Source: Styela clava
Taxonomy: Eukaryota; Chordata; Ascidiacea; Stolidobranchia; Styelidae
Length of the DNA: 64,000 nt
Assembly: GCF_964204865.1 (NCBI RefSeq)
Contig: NC_135258.1
Span: 8,051,001 to 8,115,000, forward strand
Reading direction: 5' to 3'
Shown here: piece by piece, positions 38,393-50,500 of the stretch
Numbering within the stretch: position 1 is the stretch's first letter
Layout: every line of letters starts with the position of its first letter
Notes under the pieces: model-generated
The model's database searches: none
Told to the model about the DNA's origin: nothing
What the model saw: the letters and a program-made list of their open reading frames with translations, nothing else
Translations under genes and position numbers: made by a program

Positions 38393-38494
38393 AAGTATGT
38401 GCATTAGGATGGCGCACAACCTTAACATAGTATGTAAACCAGTATAGGGATATCAGGTTGTGCGCCATCTTGATGCTCATACTTCTAGAGCGCC
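38393..38494. mobile_element. short palindromic MITE (M1-related)
   Basis: About 102 bp. The left arm GGTGCTCCAGAAGTATGTGC is paired by a right arm whose complement starts GGCGCTCTAGAAGTATGAGC, and both continue through GATGGCGCACAACC. The terminal words match the M1 family but the interior is different and much shorter. It is inserted just after an ATGAAAAGTTT, so it destroyed an orphan signal-peptide exon. Confidence 0.7.
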
Positions 38495-38514
38495 AAAATG
38501 TTATTCAACAACTT

Positions 38515-39361
38515 TCATCAATGTAATGCAATTAGCATTTTCCCTTCATTGAATTCAACTGATAAGAACTATCGCTACCTGCTTGTAATTTCTCCGAAAA
38601 AAATAGTTCATATCATCAACAACTGAACGATGGTTAGTAATTCGAACAGGAAATACCTATGAAGTTATTCGGAATATGAACACGATTCTTGGTGAATAAA
38701 GTAAATTTGTCCAACCTCACAATATAGTTACACACACACTCCAGTAAAACCAGAGAATGGTGATGAATATTTCAAAAAGATAAATCTTTGAATCTTTTCA
38801 ATAACACGAAATTGCAATATGGTAGGAACATTAATACATGCATTTTTTCAATTTTATTCCAGTTTGAAATGGATTTTATATGGAAGCGTTGACTTATAGA
38901 ATATATAGCTATGATTGGGGTAGTAAGTTATTAGCAAATAATTGAGCGTTTTAATATTCAATTTTTGTCGCCTTATTTTAATAGGTATTGCTTGGACCAC
39001 CGGCGACTTTATCGAAAATATAGTAGCCGCGCATCCAAGACCATCGATTTTGCTAAACCCAAAGATTTTTTTTAAACAAAATGATATCACCAACTATTTA
39101 ATTAGATTTTATTATATCTGTCAAAAAATATATCATTAAAGTGATTTTCAAATTTCAATCAGCACAAAATTTGGAGCAAGAACCAGGTCAGGACCAAGTA
39201 CGTTGAATAGGAAACCTCTCAATAGTGGTAATATAATTCAACAGGGGAAGTTACATAGGAAAAATACAGCATAATATATATCCCGAGAAAAAAATAATAT
39301 TTTAATTTGTGATATTTTTATTTGCTAGACTAAAGCAACTAAGACCAGACTATCGAAAGTG
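38515..39361. repeat. upstream region of peptide copy D
   Basis: This is the third copy of the roughly 850-bp upstream block found at 36.6-37.4 (inverted) and 37.4-38.4 kb. It includes an R2 word (AGAACTATCGCTACCTGC), a TATATCTGTCAAAAAATATA stretch and a final TTTGCTAGACTAAAGC-to-ATCGAAAGTG leader before the ATG of copy D. A TTTGCTAG just before the start is also seen in copies C and E and could be a splice acceptor for a leader exon or trans-splicing. Confidence 0.5.
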
Positions 39362-40240
39362 ATGGAAAACCCTTTTTCAACAATATTGGCGTTGGTCGTT
39401 GGATTGATGTTTTTTTTATTAAAACAGCTCAAGGTTAGTAATTCTCAAACTAGGACAGTGTAAATAAACTGCGTTTTAAGCAATGTGTTCAGCCTAAAAC
39501 TCAGAGAGGAAAAGAATATTATATTTACTATAATAAAATGGGTGAATTTATTTGGTAAATTAGTTGATAATTTTCTAATAAATAGAATTGCCATCAGAAA
39601 CATGTCAACCACAACTCTTTACCGACTTGCAAAATATCGGTTCTCAGCTGTTTGGTGAAAATGGAGTTTTCAATATAAATAAACCAATATGTTGGTCACC
39701 ACAAGATTCCATTAAATATTCAACTAAACGATTCTAAAAGATGTTGTTTTCAACAGATTTTAACTGCTCACATATAAGACCAAATATAAACGGAAATCTT
39801 CAATATGCATTCATCTTTTTCAAAGATTGCAAGAAAAACTCAGATTGCGACAATCTTGTCTTTGGCGATTACCGATGTCACGATGGTGTTTGTGCACTGG
39901 TGATGGGCTAACAAGTAAGAAATTTTATTGCAATTGTTAACTTGGGTAATTCGAATTTTCTGTTCCTGCTATCAGAAAGTGCAAGACATCATAACAAGTG
40001 GCAATATTGTATCTGTTATTTTTTTTTATGACTGATTCAATAGATGGGCAATAATTTGATATTCAAATACTTTTATATCCAGAAAAAACCATTTAGGGAA
40101 ATTTCTTTTTATATTTCAGAATCAATAATACCAACGTCATGCAAAGAGAAGGAATACATTGCATACAACATAAGAAATGTTATTGAGTGATTAGTAAATA
40201 TAATATGGAATAAATACAAAAATATCATGTTCTGTTATGA
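39362..40240 (+). pseudogene. small cysteine-rich peptide, copy D, frameshifted
   Basis: Exon 39362-39433 encodes a signal peptide (MENPFSTILALVVGLMFF start). Exon 39826-39911 encodes DCKKNSDC...CHDGVC and ends in TAA. Exon 1 is 72 nt, whereas the intact copies have 70 or 67 (always 3n+1). A run of eight T after ATG shifts the frame, so exon 2 is read out of phase and terminates early. One more T would restore the family pattern, so a sequencing error or a polymorphic homopolymer is possible. The cysteine spacing (C-x5-C, C-x4-C) is that of copy C. A non-coding last exon with AATAAA lies at about 40120-40215. Confidence 0.65.
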
Positions 40241-41205
40241 TTTGGCAAAAGAACATTTAATATAGGTAAAACACCAAATTAGACAGATTAATTTAAAACA
40301 GTAACTACAAAAATTTAAACGCCGAAGTAAGTGAATCAAGACAAAATTTCCCAAATGTGAAACACTAGGTAGCAGATACAAATCCACCAATCCTTTATGA
40401 ATTTTAAATCAACTGTTCTGTTTGGCAAAGTTTATTTTGACAGTATACAGTGAAACGCTAAGATACAAAACTGAATTTAATGCCGAAAATGATAACCAGT
40501 GATAAAATTCAGGGGCATCGCACAGGGTTGAATTGTCGTGGCAATTCCGTTCCCAAAGCAAACCCGATAGTGCATTTTCAGAGATATATTTTTCGCATGG
40601 TTACTCTAAATGAGGGATTGTTATTGATGAGATCGACACAAGAGAAAACCCGATCTTCAAATTCACGTATGCTTTAGCAACATATGTGGAGATCATTTGC
40701 ATTTTAATAGCCTTCCACTTACCAGGGTGACTAGTTAATATTCCTCACAACACAGCCGTACTTATAAACGTTTTGACTGAAAAATAGTTTTTATTATAAA
40801 TAATCAGTATCATAATATAATATGGAATGTAGGCTACAATCGAAAGGAGCGTCCGCAATCAACGTAAAATTGGTTTTACGACATATTATAAAATATAGTG
40901 CCTCAAATAACAGCATGGACTGAGAGAGAAAGTTAATTTCATTTGTCATAACAAGACAACATAATTCAAGCATACATATATATGTTAATAATGAATACAC
41001 GAATGTTATCGGTATATGACTGAGAAACAACGATACGACCTTTTGGGGTCAGCAGGGTCGATGGAATGGACAATGGATGATCCAAAGTTTAATTTTCTAA
41101 TGGGATTATGAAGAGTTTGTTAGCATATTAATAATAAAATACTTAAGGTCACTTGCCAATGCAGCCATCAACTTTCAATAGTGTGAAAATATTCACATTT
41201 TAATT
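40241..41205. other. 3' flanks of peptide D and 7TM-a
   Basis: 40440-40790 matches the 3' flank of copy C inversely and that of copy E directly. 40800-41205 matches 56400-56813 downstream of 7TM-b (GACCTTTTGGGGTCAGCAGG occurs in both). No gene is seen. Confidence 0.45.
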
Positions 41206-43065
41206 TTAGGAACAGTATAGATTTTTTAGAATAATTTTCCAATTATTTAGCATAAAAAATATTAGAATATTATTAACGAAAATATTTATTTCGTTTAAAA
41301 TAGCAAAAACATAGTTTCCATAAACTATATTTTTGCCTCTGAAGGAGTTAGTTAAGATACCAAACACAGCAGATAATAAAATGTCAGTTACCACGGTGAC
41401 TATAGCTAGCACTGTAGACTTTTGCAGCAATGCAACTAACGGATCCCCAACTGACGTTCTTTGTAGGTTTACGTTAACTTTTGGCTCATTCTTGCTCTTC
41501 TTTGTTTGCTCTGATGATACTATCTCATTAACAGGATGATCATCTTTGGCAGCAGCATCTTGAACATCCAGAAAATTTTGATTTTCCTCAATCGGTTCTG
41601 GTGCATTTGATATATCTTCCGACTGAACTCGCTTTTTCATGGTTCGATTTTTTTCTCTTCGAGAAAGAAGTATTCCACTTGGCACGTTGACGGAACATTC
41701 TCCGACAATCGAAACGTCAGCTACGGTTAGTCGTTTGGCAGAAGGTAATGAATTTATTAAGTTTTCACGGAGTTTTCTGGACGAAACACTATCTTCGCTT
41801 GTTATTGTTTCAGATTTTAAATTTGATGCATGATTTAGTTGGTCATCATTTTTATTCGTCCCGTCTTTGCATGTTGGTGTGCCTGAGGTAGATGGTTCAT
41901 TTTTTTCTGACGACGGAAGAAGTTTACGTGTTTGGTGATCTTTTTCTGTTTGTCTAATTTGACGTTGGAATTTTCTATTTCTAACATGTTTGATTAGTGA
42001 AAACAAAAATAAAAATAAAAGCAAACCTTGGCTACAAAGTGCTAGAAACATCTGAATTGGTAACAAGGTATTCTTTTGAAGATTATTTTCATCGGTGAGG
42101 TTTTGTATACATTCTCTGCCATCAGACACCGTTTGTATTGTACTAGCAAACACATATAGAAAGTATGCGTTCTGCAATATTATTAAAACAAGACAAATAT
42201 AACTTAGTTTTCTGAGCCATTTTGGTACAAGTCTGTTCATATTCGGATGTGAATATAATACATATTGTCTGGTCCACAATGTCAGATAGATAGTAAAGTT
42301 ATTCGAAACGTACAAAACAGCGAACATATATGTAATGTAATAGCATGTAGCATCAGTTGACTTTATAAAAACAGTAGTTTGAATATCGGTAGAAAACGAC
42401 ATAACGAACAAAATAGACTTTTTATCCGGCAATTTGCATTCGAATTTGTGTTGACGTATTCCATATGATGTCATTGCAATAAATTTTGATATTGTGACAC
42501 AAAACATGAAGACAAATAGAACTTGACAGATAATCCATTGGAAGTTGTTATACGTCCTTATTGCAATGTATTCCTTTAAAGTTAAATTTAAATTCAACAG
42601 TGTATGATTTGCTATTACACTACCATTTTCCATAGATAATGGGTTGATCTTTATTGCAAACCTAGCATCTGTGAAAATGTAACAATAAGCCAATATAATG
42701 CATTTATACTATATACAAAAGCGCGAATTCTGGCGGAAAAATTATGTTTTCTGACGAGATGAGATGCTTACAGTGAACATATGGAAATAAATATGAAGTC
42801 ATCTCAAATTGAAAAAATATGTGTTCGTGTGAAGAAGTAATAAAATACAATGAAATAAGTAATAGTGAAGTAATACTAACTAGATGAAGAACAATTTTGA
42901 AATATTAAACCAATGCCCATTTTGTACTCACAAACATAAAATACTATCTTAGACTCAAAGTATGTACTATCTGTCTCAGCGTATACTGTTTTGAACTGTT
43001 CTAATAAATGCATCCGAATTTTACTACATTGTATAGACGCGGAACGAATCGTATTAACCAATATT
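41206..43065 (-). CDS. orphan seven-transmembrane receptor, copy 7TM-a (12-residue deletion)
   Basis: A single coding exon (42668 to 41206) has ATG at 42633 and encodes 475 aa. A 5' non-coding exon (about 43060-42932) ends in a GTGAGTA donor and joins a TTTTCACAG acceptor before 42668. Features: Asn-glycosylation sites in a short N-terminus (NHT, NLT), seven hydrophobic segments, TRQYVLYSHP after TM3 in the place of DRY, a cysteine in the second outer loop (RECIQN), and a third inner loop of about 170 residues rich in Ser, Lys and acidic residues, then TM6, TM7 and a very short tail. No family is recognised. Compared with 7TM-b it lacks 36 bp near 42375, removing IRFCPIETLLLS at the end of TM2. 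That may disable folding. Start choice: the frame extends 20 codons further upstream but crosses the splice acceptor. Confidence 0.75.
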
Positions 43066-44561
43066 TAAACTTTGATTGTCGAGCTTGTGTGCTAATTAAT
43101 TTACCGTCATTTCTATAAATATTTCAGTCTACATACAAATTCGTTCCGTTTTTGGGTCATGTTAACGATAATTTGTTTTCCTTTCCCTATTTTCTATTTT
43201 ACTACATAATATGAGATTGAACATGATTTGTACTATACTGTCGTACATATTTGACGAGATGAAAACCGTAAATAATCTCAATATTTCAATGAACAGCAAT
43301 TACACGAAAACTTCGCTTAGTGTGTAAATTAAAATTAAATCGCTCGAGGGAAAATAATATAACAATTAATTTAGTAATTATCGGATGATGGCGCAATATA
43401 TGACAGCAATAGTAAAATCATTTGCACAAAATAAAACGAAGTTTGTAAAATTTTGAAAATACCTTGGTTCAAGGTCTCGTCGTGATCATGGTGAATTGTG
43501 CACAAAACAACAAAATGAGAACTTGTAGGTGCATTTGATGAAGTTATGATAAGTTATAACTAAGCCCTTCCACCTAACATAGAGGCGTAGTCAGGGAGTG
43601 GTTTATGGTGTCTATGTGGCATGTTTGTTCGATGCCGTACTCGGCAGAATAAAGTAAATATATATTTGTCACATCACTACTATCGACTTGCTTGTTCGCT
43701 AACAATCGTTGCTTACTAGGTATAGTTGTCCGGAAAGCACTCTTAGGGAGTGGAAGTTAGTTAAAAACAGAGAAATGACTCTAAATGTCGCAGCTATTGA
43801 AAAATTTTGAATGAAACTTCCCACTTGCCCACAGGGTTTTAAAAATTCAATACACTTGCTACTTTAATTTCAGGATGCGTAAGGAATATATATATTTAAT
43901 TATTTATGGATCGGTTACCCCAAACAAAAATAACAGCGTAATAATTTAAAATAATTATAATCAACTACGTATATTTCCGATACTAACTATAATACGAGGC
44001 AATATTAAACCACTCAATTGTTTAGTTTCTTGAATACGAGTGAATTGGAGAGTAAATAGGAAAGGACGATAGTGTAGCATTACTATTTCCGCTCATATAG
44101 CTTGAAACACTGTGACTTAATACATGAAATATTAGAAATTAATATAACATCGGATAAATATACTGGTGTACACAGCCATAACGCTGGACTTTACTGCAGA
44201 GCCCGCATTGATGAAGTTTTGGTGAGAATAATCAAATATACTTTGCGACTTACAAATCAAATGTGGACCGGTGAGAATATCATCAAGTGTCGAACAATAG
44301 TCGTATTGATAGCTTTGTAGATCGGTATATGCAAAGTCATTACCAGGAAATGGAATTCCGAACAATTTTGGTTGATGTGTTAACTATTTAATATATTGAG
44401 TTGTATATTAGACATTTCATGGCCTATTGAGAAAATAAAATTATTTTTTTCTCTATGACAACACCCCTGACGATCATATTTTATCTCTTCAGCAAATGTT
44501 AAATTAGTTCTTCAGAATAAAAATACCCACTAAAAAAAATACGAAGAATCCGCAGCACAAG
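43066..44561. other. intergenic between 7TM-a and the kinase gene
   Basis: 43.07-43.57 kb is homologous to 58.86-59.33 kb upstream of 7TM-b (AATTAAATCGCTCGAGGGAA occurs in both), so it may hold the 7TM promoter. At 43582 TAGAGGCGTAGTCAGGGAG resembles a transposon end. No coding gene is seen. Confidence 0.4.
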
Positions 44562-47500
44562 ATGAGCACGAACGAAGGCATGTATTCGAGATTATTCTTT
44601 CTTCTTTACTCAATATTTTCTGCTGTTATTTTCGCAAAATTTGTCTTTTCCTAAATTTGGTATGTATTGTATATTACGACAATGTGGGATGCAACACTTC
44701 ATGTATTTTATAAAATAAAAATTGGATTTTTCCGCCGATAGCAATGAGCAAGGACTTAAACAAGTAAAAAGTGCAAACTATCTCAATTGAATATTTGTTT
44801 AACGACTGGATTATGATTGCAACTATAAGTAATGTTGTAAGGAACAATTGAGGTAAGAAGCGTCACCTAGTGATTATTCAAAATTCAACCTTATAGAAGA
44901 AAAACAATGCTTATTTCACTTATTTATGCATCAAATGACATCAACAATATAACAGGATATAACAAGCACAGATTTATAAAATTCCTCCAAAATTTAATTT
45001 CTGCCCTAAAAATCAGAATAATTTTTTCAATATCTTGGTTATATATAGTGATTTTAATCTTTTTTTACAGATCCTGTTAGTGACGAAAACGAAGAACATG
45101 AAGCAGGTGCTGGTAAGTCTTGCAATCATGATTGGTCAATTTCACGCGGAGGTAAACAAAGGAAACCTAAACCTTAACGTTGTTAATATTATCATGTATT
45201 TTATCTCATTTATTTCATGATTATTCAATTACTATCTAATTTTCAGTTATAGCAGTTTCTAAAAACTATAAAACAATCCTTGGTGACATAAGTTTTATAT
45301 CCTTTGGGTACTCCCGAAGTATGTGTACCAGGTTTGGGTTAGGCCATGATTTTATTCCGATTTTTATTTTAGTTCTATTTTGAATTCGGGGACTATCTGT
45401 GTTAGCCATGTGAATATCCCACGGCCCGTAGATTTCAGTCTCTTTGCACAACTTGACGTAAAAACGACGAACAAAATTAGTTATCTTTATATTGGTACAC
45501 ATACTTCTGGAGCAACTTTCAAACTATGAAAAGTATAAATTTCAGTCCTATATTTTTATCAGTGACTCATATTCAAGAAATCAGCGGAGGAACATTAAAC
45601 CATCCGATTCTGGGTAATCAGTATAAGACAGTTAACAAAACGTATTTTCACACCACTGTTCGTCGTAAAATGGATCACGACAGTTTCAAAGTAACTGAGA
45701 CGGGTAAGTTAATTACATGCAGCGCTGTCGTTAGTATATATATTCAAATTTTGACTAAGGATTATTTCAGGGATCCAACTGAAAAATTTGTATTGCGTGC
45801 CACTATGTGCCGCATACAAGATATGATATTACATATATACTATAACAAGATATATTTAAATTAGATATTTGGTTAATTCTACTCGAGGTCTCAGTAATCA
45901 ATCATTTTTTCTATACAAACTAACCAAACTGATTCTTATCTTTGTGGTGCATTGTTTTGTGCATACCGCCATTGAAAAAACATATCAAACGCTGATAACA
46001 ATTTTCTGTTTCTCTTCGATATAGAGCAGGAAATTATATCAAAACAATGTTTTATTTTACTATAAATTTTGTGCAATGTATTTATATTTAGAGAATAACT
46101 CATTCCGTAGTTGCTTTTCAAAGTAAAAATAGCAATTAGCTTACAGTGAAACAGTAAATTTGTGCACGGAATGCATAATGAATGTAAAACAAGCTTGATT
46201 GGTCAAAATAAGGGTCAAATTTCATTCTTTCATGTAACTGTAAAATCACTTTTTGTTTATTTGGTTTTCAGGAACGTTTACGTTACGACCAATTCTAGAA
46301 GTCTCTGAAAATGACCCCATAAACGCAGAATCTCGAGTCTTCCGCGGAAAGTTAAGTAGCAAATTTGTCGCAAATAATGAAGTAGTTGTCAAAATTGATT
46401 CAAACAATGAAAGATCAAAACGAGAAGCGAGCCTGGTCATGAAAATCCCATATCATAAAAACATAGTGAAACCACTATTTGCCGACACATTTAGTTATCG
46501 CGGTCAGCAATCGATCTACATTGCCTTTGAGAAATGCGACACAAATATGCATGAATATGTTTCTTCTCAACTCCTAGCTTGTGTTCCATACGATCCAGAT
46601 AAATATTTATCGTTTGGGTACCAAGTTACCTCTGGCGTTGATTTTTTACACAAACATGGCATAGCCAGCAGAGATTTGAAACCATCAAATTTGCTGCTTA
46701 CTGAAAACTCAAGTGTCGTAAAAATATGCGATTTCGGCATGTCTAAGCAAGTGATGCCTGGACAAGAATTTGCAGCTCCTAGCATACTTCGACCTGGTAC
46801 AGATGGATGGCGTGCTCCTGAGGTATTGCTACATGAACCCCATGATCCGATGATTTCAGATACGTATTCTTTGGCTCTAAATCTCTTTTATTTGTGGAGC
46901 TACGGGAAACATGCGTTTGGCAATGATCCAGATTCGTGGAATCATTATATAAAACACGGAATTAATCTTAATCTCAGTCAAATGTTGATTCAAAATTCGG
47001 TTGAGGCAAACCAGTTATTGAAATCAATGTTGGAACGGGAACCAAGCAAACGTCCATCTACAAGGGAAGTTATGGAGCATAGTGTATTTCACCAAATAAG
47101 TAAGCACAGTAATTTAGGGCTTTGAAATGTTTAATAAATCTCAGTTACACATAGGATAACGTAACAGAATGTAGAATACACAACGTTGTACTGCACACAA
47201 CGTATAGAAATGTATAATCTTCGCTTTGGAATGCAGCGCGACGCCTACGCCTTCAACTAAAATATTTGCGCTATCACAATATTTGAATAATGACCAAGTC
47301 TACTTAGTGTCGATAATAGTGAGCTGAACTGTTCAAACAAAAAATGATTTTGCACCGTTTATATCAAATGTATACTTCTATTTATGAGCCACACTAACAG
47401 TACAAAATTTACATTCGAACACGTGTTAACAACTTCAATTAAACGTAATAAACCAAAGGAAACAACGAAAAATGTATAGTATATTTTCATCAAACCCTAC

Positions 47501-50500
47501 ATTTTAATGTATTATGCTATTTTATAGGTTCATCGAGAAACAGAGTCACAGAGTCTCAAATATGTGATGTTGTAGAAAGTGCTCTCACTCTTATAACAGA
47601 TAGTGATGAGACAGAATTGAGGACATTTACTAATGGTGATTAAAATTTTTCTTGTAAGATTGTCTTAATTAAAACGAACATGGGCTATCGCATCTTTGGG
47701 AATTACTGACAATATGAACGCATTCCGTTTTTACCTTACTTTTACACTGTTTGATATCAGATTGATAGAGGTTTCATTTCAAAAATATAATTAAAAGCCA
47801 CTGATGTGACGGAAAACCACTGTCAATGGTGCCATGATCGTCAGATGAATACGCCACCATTTTAAAAAAAAATAAGATTTATAGTTTCAGTTGCAAATAT
47901 GTTAAATGGCATTAAATACAATTTTGGGTGAATATTGATATATCTTTTTATTTACGGTTAAGTGTCAAATAAATTTCTGTGGTTCGTTCCTTGCAATACA
48001 GGCTAAAGATTGCTTAAATTGCTTACAAAATAGAATTTCAAATAAATGTTATATCAATTTTGGAAATGAATAGATTAAATTTTATTGAAAGTAATTGTGA
48101 TTTATATTAATATTAATTCTATTTATAGACAAGCCGGAACAAGTCACGGCACTGGGTTTCTCAATCAAAGAGTTGGCAAAAGCAATCAAGACTGTATGCA
48201 ACCACAACGACCTTGAAATTGTTCCAAAATGGAAAAGTAAATATATATATTTGCTCGCGTTTCGTGAAATTTACATTTGCGTCTATGGTTTTGAATTACT
48301 AACAAAATGGAATAGCGTATAGCAAAGGTGCTCCACACGGCTCCGCGAGAGAATCCTAAGGGAATTCGTGATCTATTCGTTTTCTTATTTAAAATATGAA
48401 TATTTTCCAAGAACAAAGCAGCAAATACATCCGAGTCATTGATTAAAGTAATGTTAGTTTGACCAGTTTTTAAGTTTAAAAATTCATTGTGGGGCTCCAT
48501 AAATAAGAGTCAACATCTTCACGGGCATCGTAACACCGAACGTTTGAGAACCCTTGGCGTATAGCGTAATTAAAACCTATTTGAATGGACTGCTAGAACA
48601 GTTGGTTATACAAATTTTATGTTTATTCGTTATTCAATTCTTAATTGATGTTACGTTAGAATTTGGCTCTCACCTCTCATGCTTGTGTGTCTTGTATTTA
48701 AGATTTACTGAATGAAACTTTATTATTCCACAAATTTTTGCAACTATTAGACGTGTTCATACTAAAGTTATGAAACACCCCATCCATCATAAAAAGTAGC
48801 CAATATACTCTAGATATTTCACTTATAGCCCCCCCCCCCCCAGAATATATGAAGTTTTTTTTCTTTCAGCATCCCCACGAAACAATATAACTAATTACCC
48901 ATTCCAAGATAATCTTTATCTGAATTCTATCGAAGTGGAACCACAAACATTATCGGGAAATAATCAGGGTAGGTTCTAAACATAACTTAAAGTGTGATCT
49001 CATAGAATAGAAAAATAAATAATATTCTTGACACGATAATACCTAACCCTTTAGTATGCTTTGTATAACTTAATTAAATTTTGTTTCTCCGATATTGTTT
49101 GTTTTTCAATGATCCCGTAGTATACGTATCAGGGCATTTTCCCTTGGGATACTTTGCCTTACTGCATCCACATTAGTACATACACTCTTGGAGCGCCATA
49201 ACGCCGCTTTTTCTTCTATTCAAATTTTAGACGGTGATGAATCCAAACCTGCTGAACAAACAGTTGAAACAAAACCGAAAGTAATAGACGCTCCTCAGAC
49301 AATTCAAAACGTTCCAACTGTAACTCAACAAAATAATGTAGAGGCAGGTATGTATATACAGAAAATATTATATACTTTAGAAATCTGATAGAAATATATT
49401 AAGATACCTTCAACAACAGGTTGCTATTGGTTTGTTTCCGTATATACTTGAAAATATTTCACTCTTCATCTTATACCTTGTCATTTTTTTTGGAGTTCGC
49501 CTGGCTTCTAAAATACTTTAAGCCTGGTATGAGCATTTTAGGGCCACGGAAGTTAGATGGTGGTCGCACATTTTATTGAGTGCCTTGATATAATATTTTA
49601 TTAATTTTGATTTTGAATTCGCTATAAAGTTAATAATTAACGGTTGTCAGTAAAATGCACTATGGATCGATGAGGACGTATATTGTTAACCAGATTGAAT
49701 CAAAATCAAAACGGTATAACCAGGGAAACGACTTGAATACATCTATAATACCTACATCAAATACAATTTCACAGTTCAAATCATAACCTCGATATTTTCT
49801 TTTCTTCAGAGTATACAAGTTCAGTTTCTCTGTTAAGTAAAGAATTTTTGGTGGCAATCGTCGGTACATATGGATATTCGGAATTGCGACTTGCCAGAAT
49901 GTTTCAAAATCTTATTTCACGCCTCTATGACAGCAATGCAAACTGTACACCAGAATATGAAGCCAAGATACATATTGTGACATACACAGGCTATTCGTCT
50001 CCTCCTGAATCCCAGGATATTTTAAAATTGCAGAATATACTATCAGAAATGAGCAGCAGTTATGGGGAAATAACTGGAATAATTTTCGCATACGGAGATG
50101 GCGCAGAGATCGTGAAATTGGCACTCGACGAATGCAAAATTAAAGAAGTAACACCAAAAGAGTTACGAATCAAAGCGTTGAACAATTTGGCAATTTTTAA
50201 CTTACACGGATGGCCCCCAATCACCCAGGATCGAGCACAGGTACATATTTTCAAATATTTCAATCGACTGCCTTCTATAATGCATTTGTCTCATTGATCA
50301 ACTTAACTATTAATTTGTTACTTGGTCACCCACAATTATTATAGAGTCTATCTGTTAAGAATGTATAAATAGACAAACTTAAACTTCCATGTCGTGCACT
50401 TTTATGACCACTCTTTGAGTTACCTCTTAAAAAGACTTTTCAAAAGACATCATTAAATTAAATACATTGATAAAATTGTATGGCTCCAGATCTACTTTTC

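Noticed and set aside
41333-41833. Open frames on the + strand opposite 7TM-a, repeated opposite 7TM-b
   Set aside because: Mirror frames of the receptor coding strand without independent signals.
44102-44365. Overlapping open frames of 72-77 codons on both strands just upstream of the kinase gene
   Set aside because: No motif and no phase-1 donor that would fit the kinase gene; treated as intergenic.
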